Source: an uncultured Lachnospiraceae bacterium
GTDB lineage: Bacteria > Bacillota > Clostridia > Lachnospirales > Lachnospiraceae
Reading direction: 5' to 3'
NCBI GenBank assembly: GCA_910586615.1
Contig: CAJUJP010000064.1
Coordinates: 1 to 17,145, forward strand
DNA: 17,145 nucleotides
Made by a program: the position numbers and the translations under genes. Of this stretch, positions 1 to 7,220 are shown piece after piece. Positions within the stretch are counted from its first letter, which is position 1, and each line of letters starts with the position of its first letter. The notes below the pieces were generated by a model. It saw nothing but the letters and a program-made list of their open reading frames with translations, did no database searches and was not told where the DNA came from.

Positions 1-16
1 AATCATAGAGGAATTC

Positions 17-820
17 ATGAGATTAGAAAATCCGCAGGAATATTTGGCGCTTACGTTATATATGATCCCTATTTTGCATACAGAAAAGTTGTGCAAGTCT
101 TTTTCAAACGGCGCCGCACAGCAGCATGTTATCAAGAATCTCGATTTGGAAATTATGGAGGGCGATTTTACCGTTATCATGGGCGCTTCGGGTTCGGGCA
201 AGTCCACCCTGCTCTATGCTCTTTCCGGAATGGATAAGCCCACTCTGGGAAAGGTATTCTTTGGCGATACCGAGATACAGGATTATACGAACGACCGGCT
301 TGCGGTGTTCAGGAGAAAAAACTGCGGATTCGTTTTTCAGAGCATCTATCTGCTTGAAAATCAGAGCGCCCTTGACAATGTGCTGACGGGCGCATTTGCC
401 GTGCAGAAAAACTCCCCCGAACTTATCAAAAGGGTGAAGGAACTGCTCGCAAAAGTCGGGCTTGATGAGAAAATGCAGAAGAAATATCCAAACCAGCTTT
501 CCGGCGGTGAGGCACAGCGCGTCGGAATCGTGCGCGCTGTGATCAACGAGCCGAAGATTCTTTTCGCGGACGAGCCTACCGGTTCGCTCGACTCTTCATC
601 GGGCAGGGACGTTCTTGACATCTTCACCGGGGTACACGAGAACGGACAGAGCATCGTTATGGTAACGCACGATATCAAGACCGCACTGCGTGGAACACGG
701 GTCATCTATCTGCGTGACGGTAAAGTTGTCGGCGAACACAGAATGGCGAAATACGGCGGGGATGACTTGAAAGAGCGCCGTGAAAAGCTGACAGGATTCC
801 TTGATGAAATGGGTTGGTGA
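17..820 (+). CDS. ABC transporter ATP-binding protein (MacB/LolD/Bce-like)
   Basis: This is the ATPase subunit of an ABC transporter and should drive the FtsX-type permease encoded 3 nt downstream. All nucleotide-binding motifs are intact: Walker A GASGSGKST (residues 56-64), Q-loop Q108, signature LSGGEAQR (161-168), Walker B ILFADEP (181-187), D-loop GSLD (189-192) and switch His218. The length (267 aa) and the FVFQ and VTHD context match the MacB/LolD/BceA branch, which pairs with FtsX-like permeases and typically handles lipoproteins, antimicrobial peptides or macrolides. ATG17 has an AGAGGAA ribosome site just upstream. A second in-frame ATG at 62 coincides with where the family usually begins but has no visible ribosome site. 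The substrate cannot be read from the sequence. Genes upstream of the window could include the two-component system often found beside such transporters. Confidence 0.95.
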   Translation: MRLENPQEYLALTLYMIPILHTEKLCKSFSNGAAQQHVIKNLDLEIMEGDFTVIMGASGSGKSTLLYALSGMDKPTLGKVFFGDTEIQDYTNDRLAVFRRKNCGFVFQSIYLLENQSALDNVLTGAFAVQKNSPELIKRVKELLAKVGLDEKMQKKYPNQLSGGEAQRVGIVRAVINEPKILFADEPTGSLDSSSGRDVLDIFTGVHENGQSIVMVTHDIKTALRGTRVIYLRDGKVVGEHRMAKYGGDDLKERREKLTGFLDEMGW

Positions 821-823
821 CTT

Positions 824-3328
824 ATGAAGATATTTAGATTATCATTATTCAATTTGAAGAAAAACAAGCGTGAGGCGGCTGCAATTGTCTTTCTCACCTT
901 TGTTACAGCATTTCTCATGGCGACCTTTGCTGTCAGCGTTACACAGATCAGCAGCGCTTTTGACCGCTGCTTTGAGGAAACAGGCTCTGCTGATTTTATA
1001 TTGTTATTCGAAGATGACAAATATCGCGATATCTATCGTGATATTCTGGAAGAGGAATACAATGTGACCGATGTCCGGGAAAGCAGTGTACTTGTCGGCA
1101 TGGGTGCGTCAATCATATCAAAGAAGGGTGAAAGTACCGCCAACAACATAATTTTTGCGGATGAAAGTACAGAGCGGAAGATAGAGAATTTTAAGAAACT
1201 GAATGCTCTCCCCGATGACGAGATCGAAAAACTGTCCCATCCTATATGGCTGCCCCAGTATTTTGAGATCACAGCCGGCTATGCCCCGGGGGATACGTTT
1301 ACGCTTGTCTTCGGCGGCAGAGATTACCCTTTTACCATAGCCGGTTTTTACAGCACGGGTTTGTATAATTCTTCCAGGCATATGTTAAAATGTGTAATTA
1401 CAGATGATGATATGGTGCTGCTGTCCGCTGGCTATGAGGAATACCGTTTGATAGCATTTGACACGGAAATGGAATTCTCCTATGAGGAATACTATGAAAA
1501 ATGCTCCGCAAGGTCAAATGAAAGTGTTTCAAGTATCGTAATATTATTTGATAAAGATAGTGAGAAATGGTCAGAAACCAATTTTCTTAATGTGTTTCTG
1601 TATATGAGCGTATTTCTTTCCGTTGTCACCTTGATATGTGCAGTCTTCCTTATCCTTCACAAGATCTCAAAGGATATGGAGGAACAGATGGTGCAGATAG
1701 GAGTGCTGGAAGCATTGGGGTATACAAGCCGTGAGCTTTCTTGCTCCTACATCTGCGAATATATCCTTACAGGAGGCATTGGCGCGATCATCGGAGGCAT
1801 AACAGCGGCGGCTTTTTCCCCGGTCATGGATACGCTCACAAGGGGTATGATTAACCGTGACGTGCATACGGATGTGGATATTCTCCGCATTCTGATCGTG
1901 GTAATATCAATCATAGCACTTGTCACTTTCTTTGCGCTGTCAAGGGCGGCAAGAGTGAAAAAGTTCCCTCCTGTCGTGGCATTTCGCAAGGGCATAAAGA
2001 CCCACCATTTCGGGAAATACATACTTCCTCTTGAAAAAATGAGGCACGGCATAAATATCCGTCTTGCCTTCAAAGGTATATTTAACGATTTGCGCTCCAA
2101 TATAGGTACAGGTATCTGTATGATCGCCGCGGGAGTTGCCGTAATGTTCAGTGTGTACACCTTTGACTTTTTCAGGGGCGGCTATAACGGGCTTCTGGGG
2201 GTTGCGGGAATGGAGATTCCCGACATAAATATAACCATGATGAGCGGAGTGAACGGGGAAAATTTCTGCGATGAGATACGTAAGTTCCCCGAAGTGGAAA
2301 AGGTTCTGCTGACCCATACAATACTTAATAAGGTGGAGATCAAGGGCAGCAATCAGAATTCAACTGTGATTTCCTACTCCGATTTTTCTCTCACAGATAA
2401 TATCCACCCTAAAACGGGACGTTTTCCCGAATACGACAACGAGATCATGATATCCGCAAAGAGAGAGGAGACCGAAAACCGGCACATAGGCGACAACATT
2501 ATCCTTAAGGGCGATGTTTGTGAAAAAAGCTATATGATAACAGGCATTGTCTCCGCCATGAACAACGACAGCATGAGCGTCTACATGACAGAGGACGGTT
2601 ACCGGCGCATTCGTCCAAACGACCGCCCGAACACAGTGGAGATAACTCTCAAAAACGAGGAAGACCGCTCTGCCTTTATGGATAAGCTCACCGCTCTGTA
2701 CGGTGCAAGCGCAAAGGACACGGCGTATGAACAGTCTGCACAGGGAAGTCTTGAGGAGCGTATCAGAGCGAAAGCGGACGAGAAAATGGCGGTGCTTATT
2801 TCTCAATACGGCGTTACCGATATTGACTATGCCATCAGAATAGGTGATACCATCATCAGCGGAAACAGCAGTCGCTTCGTGATAAAGGACATATCCTCCA
2901 TGAAGGATCTTGCAAAATCCCAGATGGAATCCATAGCCGCGGTCACAAAGACATTTTCGTTCTGGGCTGTGATATTCATCGCCGTTGTGGTAGCGGTAAT
3001 ATTGGGCATTATAGCCGCATCTGCCGTAAAAAGACAGCGCAGAGAATTAGGTATTATGAAAAGTATGGGCTATACGTCAAGGGATCTTATGATACAGCTT
3101 ACCCTGCGTATTCTTCCTGTAACGATCATTTCCTCCTGCATCGCTGCGGTGTTGTCGGTACGGGTACAGCGTGCATTTTGGATGGCAGCGTTCGGTGTAC
3201 AGATTCCCGAAAGCCTGCCGCTGATGATTGGCACGGCGGCAGCGCTTGTGTTATATTGCCTGATCGTTACCTACGTCAGTGCGGGCGGTATCAGAAAAAT
3301 ATCCGTGACCGAACTTATGACAGATTGA
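824..3328 (+). CDS. FtsX-type ABC transporter permease, large (834 aa)
   Basis: This is the integral membrane permease of the ABC system. The first hydrophobic helix is at about residues 17-40. A first FtsX domain (about 255-375) has several membrane segments and a cytoplasmic 'coupling' motif near 285 reading EEQMVQIGVLEALGYTSREL. A further helix near 425-450 precedes a large extracytoplasmic segment (about 450-700). A second FtsX domain then has helices near 705-730, 765-785 and 800-820, with the coupling motif RRELGIMKSMGYTSRDL near 738-754. Duplicated FtsX domains with a big extracellular loop are typical of permeases that act on envelope-associated lipids or peptides rather than small solutes. 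It starts 3 nt after the ATPase stop with a poor ribosome site, so translational coupling is likely. Its TGA stop lies inside the palindrome at 3323-3346. Confidence 0.93.
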   Translation: MKIFRLSLFNLKKNKREAAAIVFLTFVTAFLMATFAVSVTQISSAFDRCFEETGSADFILLFEDDKYRDIYRDILEEEYNVTDVRESSVLVGMGASIISKKGESTANNIIFADESTERKIENFKKLNALPDDEIEKLSHPIWLPQYFEITAGYAPGDTFTLVFGGRDYPFTIAGFYSTGLYNSSRHMLKCVITDDDMVLLSAGYEEYRLIAFDTEMEFSYEEYYEKCSARSNESVSSIVILFDKDSEKWSETNFLNVFLYMSVFLSVVTLICAVFLILHKISKDMEEQMVQIGVLEALGYTSRELSCSYICEYILTGGIGAIIGGITAAAFSPVMDTLTRGMINRDVHTDVDILRILIVVISIIALVTFFALSRAARVKKFPPVVAFRKGIKTHHFGKYILPLEKMRHGINIRLAFKGIFNDLRSNIGTGICMIAAGVAVMFSVYTFDFFRGGYNGLLGVAGMEIPDINITMMSGVNGENFCDEIRKFPEVEKVLLTHTILNKVEIKGSNQNSTVISYSDFSLTDNIHPKTGRFPEYDNEIMISAKREETENRHIGDNIILKGDVCEKSYMITGIVSAMNNDSMSVYMTEDGYRRIRPNDRPNTVEITLKNEEDRSAFMDKLTALYGASAKDTAYEQSAQGSLEERIRAKADEKMAVLISQYGVTDIDYAIRIGDTIISGNSSRFVIKDISSMKDLAKSQMESIAAVTKTFSFWAVIFIAVVVAVILGIIAASAVKRQRRELGIMKSMGYTSRDLMIQLTLRILPVTIISSCIAAVLSVRVQRAFWMAAFGVQIPESLPLMIGTAAALVLYCLIVTYVSAGGIRKISVTELMTD

Positions 3329-3405
3329 AAATTAAAATTTTCAATCGCGAGATTTGTGTCTGCGCATTGCTTGACACAAACTCGGTTATGTGCAAAAAGT
3401 GCGCA
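3323..3405. promoter_or_regulatory. Structured leader: tandem inverted repeats between permease and serine hydrolase
   Basis: An 11-bp perfect palindrome, GATTGAAAATT (3323-3333) and AATTTTCAATC (3336-3346), overlaps the permease stop codon. A second stem follows directly: GAG plus TTTGTGTC (3349-3360, one bulged A) pairs with GACACAAACTC (3373-3383) around a 12-nt loop. The palindromic hexamer TGCGCA occurs at 3361-3366 and again at 3400-3405, just before the GGAGGA ribosome site of the next gene. There is no U-tract, so this is not a classical terminator. It may tune expression or mRNA stability of the hydrolase relative to the transporter, or be a dispersed repeat. The stems are seen directly; the function is inferred. 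Confidence 0.55.
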
Positions 3406-3420
3406 GAAATGGAGGAAATG

Positions 3421-5421
3421 ATGAAGAAAAAGAGTATTGCGGCAATATCTGCCTTGTGTATGGCGGGAACCGTATACACATCTGTTGGAAATGCGGTGAA
3501 TGCTGCACCTGTACAGTCGAAACATACAGCCGAAACAACCGCTTCGCAGGATAGGATATATTGTATTGCGTCTGTAAGCAAAATGTATTCTTCCCTGGCG
3601 GTTATGCAGCTTGTTGACGAGGGAAAGGTCGAACTTGACGCCCCTGTCACAAAGTATCTCCCTGATTTCAAGATGAATGATGAGCGGTACAAGGACATCA
3701 CTGTGCGTATGCTTATGAATCATACATCGGGCATACCTATGGGGCTGAGTATAAACTATTCTCTTTATGAAAATGTTGACAGCTTCGTGCATGACAATAT
3801 ATTTGATGTAGTGTCAGGGCTGCGTTTGAGAGCCGACCCCGGGGAATATGCCTGTTATGATAACATGGGCTTTAGTCTTATGGAGCATATCGTAGAAAAT
3901 GTCAGTGGTATGAGCTATACGGATTATGTAAGAAATAACATCGCCTCAAAGATAGGTGCAGACCATACGGGAACGGCCCGGAGCCTGTATGCGGGCGATT
4001 TGGGAGATACACGGGTATCTCTCTATCGCGGTTCGCTGCCGGTCAAGTACCCTTATGTAATGGTGGCAGGTACAGGCGGCATCTATGCCACCGCTTCTGA
4101 CGTGGCAAATTTCGGCAGTGCTTTCTTTGCGGGAAATGATGTTCTTCTTTCCGATGATGCCAAAACACAGATGTCCACCCGCTGGAATGATGACGAAAAA
4201 TACGAGAGCTACGGTCTGGGCTGGGACTTTGTGGAACAAGTCAGGTACGAAAAGGAGAACATAAAGGTTATGGGCAAGGGCGGAGATGTGCCATATATGC
4301 ACTCGAGCCTTCTTGTCGCCCCCGATGAACAGATCAGCGCTGCGGTACTGACTGCCGGAAATGACAGCAGCAGTCAATATGCAGGACTTATGGCGTTTGC
4401 CCTGATGGACGTGGTGCTTGAAGAACGGGGAAAGGTGGTAAGCGATCTGACTCCGACCGAGCCGGAAATAACGGACATCATACCTGATGATTATAAAAAA
4501 TATGAGGGTTTATACTGCATCGGCGGATTATACAGCAACGGAATATGCAGGATCACATTTGACGGTACCGCTATGTACAAGGAGGACTTGGGCACTGACA
4601 ATTCATCACCCGAAATATTTAAGATTACCGAGGACGGAGGCTTTGTCAAGGTAAATGACAGCGGTAAGATGACTTCAGACAGGGAAATCGTTTATTTTGA
4701 GGAAAAGAATGACAAAATATTCATCAGAACGGATAAGTTCACCGTATACCCGGGGCTTGGAATATATCAGGGAATTGTTGGAAATGCGGCGGGTATGTAC
4801 ACAGGAGAAAAAATGGAAGAAAATCCCGTCCCCCGCAGTGTACAGCAAAGCTGGGACGAGCTTTCGCAGACAGTATTTGTCACATATAACGAAAAATGGA
4901 ACTCCCTGCAATATGAAACTCCGTTTTACCGGGTCGTGACAGATGAGGCATTCCCCGGCTATATTCTGGTAAAAAACAGCGTAGGGGCAAGAGTGGAAAA
5001 GTTGACTGATGAAGATCATGCCCTTTTCTTTACCTCCATACCGAGCAGTGCAAACAGAGATTTGTTTGACATAGAGATCACCCGGCAATCCTATGCGGAT
5101 GGAACATCGGCAGCCTCCTTTGATCTGAGCGACGGGACGCGCTGCCGCAGTGTGGACAGCCTTCCGGCGTTTACCGCTGATATCACCGAAATTCCCCTTC
5201 ACAGCGGTGAAGCCGTATGGTACCGCGTCGGGAAAGATATGGGCGGAAAGAGTATCGCGGTCGAACGTCCTGACAACTCCGCCGTATTCGTCTACAACAA
5301 GTTCCGCGAGCTGCTGTACAGCACCCACATCAAGGACGCAGTCAATGCCATTGACCTTCCTCCGGACGGCTATATCGCTTTTGCAGGTGAAACCGGCGAC
5401 AGTGTGAACATATTCAGGTAA
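3421..5421 (+). CDS. Exported serine hydrolase, beta-lactamase (class C)/PBP-like fold
   Basis: This is a penicillin-binding-like serine hydrolase (PF00144 type) with an N-terminal signal peptide (MKKK then a hydrophobic stretch, likely cleavage near A28/A29), so it acts outside the membrane. The catalytic motifs are SVSK (S51, K54), YDN (Y146, N148) and KGG (286-288), with the family HTSG at 101-104. The hydrolase domain ends near residue 345. About 320 further residues look beta-rich and carry no motif I recognise. The chosen ATG3421 has GGAGG at 3411-3415. The reading frame is open back to 3178 inside the permease gene, but that extension is a chance overlap. Only about 22 residues separate the predicted signal cleavage from the catalytic serine, unusually few for this family. 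It follows the ABC permease on the same strand, so a role in processing the transported or resisted compound is plausible. It could also be an esterase or D-aminopeptidase. Confidence 0.88.
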   Translation: MKKKSIAAISALCMAGTVYTSVGNAVNAAPVQSKHTAETTASQDRIYCIASVSKMYSSLAVMQLVDEGKVELDAPVTKYLPDFKMNDERYKDITVRMLMNHTSGIPMGLSINYSLYENVDSFVHDNIFDVVSGLRLRADPGEYACYDNMGFSLMEHIVENVSGMSYTDYVRNNIASKIGADHTGTARSLYAGDLGDTRVSLYRGSLPVKYPYVMVAGTGGIYATASDVANFGSAFFAGNDVLLSDDAKTQMSTRWNDDEKYESYGLGWDFVEQVRYEKENIKVMGKGGDVPYMHSSLLVAPDEQISAAVLTAGNDSSSQYAGLMAFALMDVVLEERGKVVSDLTPTEPEITDIIPDDYKKYEGLYCIGGLYSNGICRITFDGTAMYKEDLGTDNSSPEIFKITEDGGFVKVNDSGKMTSDREIVYFEEKNDKIFIRTDKFTVYPGLGIYQGIVGNAAGMYTGEKMEENPVPRSVQQSWDELSQTVFVTYNEKWNSLQYETPFYRVVTDEAFPGYILVKNSVGARVEKLTDEDHALFFTSIPSSANRDLFDIEITRQSYADGTSAASFDLSDGTRCRSVDSLPAFTADITEIPLHSGEAVWYRVGKDMGGKSIAVERPDNSAVFVYNKFRELLYSTHIKDAVNAIDLPPDGYIAFAGETGDSVNIFR

Positions 5422-5560
5422 TGCTGTCAAAATCGGTAATGATAATGAAAAGGAACTAAACCGCCCAAACGGGATTGTCTTTGACGCAGAAAGGGGAACT
5501 GCAAAGCAGAATGACTTGAAAGGGCAGAAATGGAAGATTGAGAAGTCGTTGGAACGATAA
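5417..5560 (+). pseudogene. Unidentified coding remnant downstream of the serine hydrolase
   Basis: A 47-codon open stretch ends at TAA 5558-5560. It overlaps the hydrolase stop in another frame and reads as normal-looking protein, including KIGNDNEKELNRPNGIVFD and KGQKWKIEKSLER. It has no start codon with a ribosome site and no homologous upstream portion, so it is best explained as the tail of a gene whose 5' part was lost when the transporter unit was joined here. I do not recognise the family. A chance open frame is the alternative. Confidence 0.3.
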
Positions 5561-5568
5561 GAAATATG

Positions 5569-5600
5569 GGGTGTGGCGGGTGCCATGCCCTATGTTTTAT
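5569..5600 (+). terminator. Possible terminator hairpin
   Basis: GGGTGTGGC (5569-5577) pairs with GCCATGCCC (5582-5590), including two G-U pairs, around the 4-nt loop GGGT. It is followed by TATGTTTTAT, a weak T-rich tail. The position after the transporter/hydrolase unit and just before a new promoter suits a terminator, but the poor U-tract keeps confidence moderate. Confidence 0.4.
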
Positions 5601-5602
5601 GG

Positions 5603-5631
5603 TGGAAAATGGCTGCTGTGAGTGATATAAT
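5603..5631 (+). promoter_or_regulatory. Sigma-A-type promoter with extended -10
   Basis: TGGAAA (5603-5608, 4 of 6 match to TTGACA), a 17-nt spacer and a perfect TATAAT (5626-5631), with TGA at 5623-5625 giving an extended -10. It lies about 45 nt upstream of the ATG of the amide hydrolase and should drive that gene alone. Confidence 0.65.
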
Positions 5632-5677
5632 CAGAACGTGAGAGATGTAGACGATTCACTGCTTGAGAGGATATTTT

Positions 5678-6775
5678 ATGAATAGCATAGATGGTAAACC
5701 GCATGGAAATGTTAGAAAAAATATAAAATCGTTTTTTGCTGGAATAGCTGTAGTTTTGCTTGTAATTGTTATAGGAGCGATTGCTCTGTTTCGGAATGAG
5801 TTGCGAACCCTTTTTTCATTAGAAAAGATTGACGAGTATGGTGCCTATCAGATGACCTACTATGGTGATTATGGCTTTGATGAATTTTTAGAAGTCGGAG
5901 CGTCAAGCGATAAGGATATAGAAAAGTTTGTGACAAAAAGACTGCTAAAAGGAATGCCTATCAACCTTGGTGTTACAGGGGATGGTTGTACTGCTTTCGT
6001 GACAAAAAATGAAAAGGGAGAAGTACTATATGGCCGCAACTTCGATTTTCTTTATGCGCCATCATTACAATTATATACAGAGCCGCAGAATGGATATAAG
6101 TCAGTTTCTACTGTAAATCTATCTTTTGCCGGATATTCAGAGGATTATCTGCCCGATGGTTCACTTTTTGATAAGTTTTTGACACTCGCAGCACCGTTTT
6201 TACCATTTGACGGCATGAATGAAAAAGGAGTGGCAATCGCATTATTAGCTGTACCTGAAGCCGAGCCGCCTTATGATAGTAACAAGATAACTTTGAATAC
6301 GACGACTGCAATCCGATTAGTACTGGATCATGCTTCAACAGTAGAAGAAGCGGTTGAACTGCTCCGCAATTATAATATTTATTTTTCAGGAGGTATCGAA
6401 TGTCATTATTTGATTGCGGATGCCAGTGGACATTCCGTGATTGTAGAATTTTATGATGGTGAACTTCAGATCGTAGAGGCGGAAACAGATTATCAGATCG
6501 CAACTAACTTTATAGCCTATGATGGTTTGAATATTGGTGAGGGTTTTACGGAATTTGAAAGATATGATATGGTAGAAAAAGAACTATCGGATAACAACGG
6601 TATATTAAATGAGAATGATGTTATATCGCTTCTTGCCAAGGTTGGTGTGCAGGACGGGGAAGTTGATAAATTACAGTGGTCTGTTATTTATAATTTGACG
6701 ACAGGAGACGTCCGGCTATTTATTCATAGAGATACAAACAATATAACAGCGGAAAAACTGGAAATGAGTAATTGA
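5678..6775 (+). CDS. Membrane-anchored linear amide C-N hydrolase (Ntn superfamily; choloylglycine hydrolase/acyltransferase-like)
   Basis: This 365-aa protein belongs to the cysteine Ntn-hydrolases that cleave linear amides (bile salt hydrolase, penicillin V acylase, isopenicillin N acyltransferase group). The nucleophile is Cys104 in GDGCTAF. Arg120 and Asp123 in GRNFDF lie 16 and 19 residues after it, the same spacing as Cys2, Arg18 and Asp21 of bile salt hydrolases. Asn277 (IATNF) and Arg295 (FERYD) are candidates for the remaining catalytic positions. Unlike soluble BSHs, the cysteine is preceded by about 100 residues: a basic N-terminus, one membrane helix (about 19-37) and a linker. 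The enzyme is therefore probably anchored and faces outward, and exposing Cys104 as an N-terminal residue would need self-cleavage. Start ATG5678 has GAGAGGA at 5665-5671. An upstream in-frame TTG at 5663 overlaps that site and is unlikely. The substrate is unknown: bile salts, N-acyl amino acids, N-acyl homoserine lactones or beta-lactams are all possible. Confidence 0.85.
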   Translation: MNSIDGKPHGNVRKNIKSFFAGIAVVLLVIVIGAIALFRNELRTLFSLEKIDEYGAYQMTYYGDYGFDEFLEVGASSDKDIEKFVTKRLLKGMPINLGVTGDGCTAFVTKNEKGEVLYGRNFDFLYAPSLQLYTEPQNGYKSVSTVNLSFAGYSEDYLPDGSLFDKFLTLAAPFLPFDGMNEKGVAIALLAVPEAEPPYDSNKITLNTTTAIRLVLDHASTVEEAVELLRNYNIYFSGGIECHYLIADASGHSVIVEFYDGELQIVEAETDYQIATNFIAYDGLNIGEGFTEFERYDMVEKELSDNNGILNENDVISLLAKVGVQDGEVDKLQWSVIYNLTTGDVRLFIHRDTNNITAEKLEMSN

Positions 6776-6832
6776 CCTTTATTGTTTTTCAGACAATTTC
6801 GATTTATCAATTAGAGTGGCGGATCAGGAAAA

Positions 6833-6982
6833 ATGTGGCTGCTTATGTTTGGGGAAAGACCAGACAGGTTGATTGCAGGAAGCAAGATTGCGCTGGTGCG
6901 TTTTCATGATAGGGAAGCAGAGGCGTCTGATTTTACAGAAAAGACATTTTACGGAAAGAGACAGGATGGCAGACCCAAATAG
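6833..6982 (+). pseudogene. Remnant of a COG2865 AlbA_2/helicase-like gene
   Basis: This 49-codon stretch contains FGERPDRLIAGSKIALVRF followed by DREAEASDFTEKTFYG. That segment is typical of the region after the AlbA_2 domain in ATP-binding 'putative transcriptional regulator' proteins of COG2865. It aligns in position with residues about 191-215 of the intact homologue downstream (TNAGALLADESPVRHSRVFC). Both flanks of the gene are missing, and the expected preceding residues (NAALL) appear to be frameshifted. The divergence from the downstream gene shows it is a relic of a different family member, not a recent duplicate. Confidence 0.55.
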
Positions 6983-7145
6983 TAAATATGCATGGAAGGG
7001 TTATGATTTTGATATCCTGAACCAACTTGACGAAAAAGATTACATAAGATAGGGTTCCCATCGGTCAAAGTCCATGTATATTACTAAGGAAGGTGAAGCG
7101 AAGGCAAAAGAACTTATGGAAAAGTATAATGTGGCAGAGTGGTAA
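6966..7145 (+). pseudogene. DUF6429-like small protein with in-frame TAG
   Basis: A 59-codon frame from ATG6966 to TAA 7143-7145 is interrupted only by TAG at 7050-7052 (codon 29). The two halves, YAWKGYDFDILNQLDEKDYIR and SHRSKSMYITKEGEAKAKEL, together match the pattern of DUF6429-type small proteins (W-K-G-[FY]-D-[FW]-D...L...KSV.LT.EG...A). A single C-to-T change of a CAG codon would explain the stop. The start overlaps the preceding helicase remnant in another frame and has a weak ribosome site. I call it a pseudogene; stop-codon readthrough cannot be excluded. The family assignment is from memory of the motif. Confidence 0.5.
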
Positions 7146-7220
7146 ATGAGGTAAAAAGGCGTATAGATACAAAATGCGTAGCTGAGCCTCATGTGTAGTT
7201 ATCAGGAAGGAAGTGGGCTG

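Noticed and set aside
3178..3420. Upstream extension of the exported serine hydrolase to an ATG inside the permease gene
   Set aside because: The extension lies in a frame shadowing the permease C-terminus, has no ribosome site, and would bury the clear signal peptide that starts at 3421 behind GGAGG.
4675..5586. Long minus-strand open frame (303 codons) opposite the serine hydrolase
   Set aside because: It is antisense to a well-supported gene, has no recognisable domain, and its composition (Cys, His, Phe-rich) is that of a shadow frame.
5663..5677. TTG start for the amide hydrolase
   Set aside because: TTG5663 overlaps the GAGAGGA ribosome site that correctly serves ATG5678.
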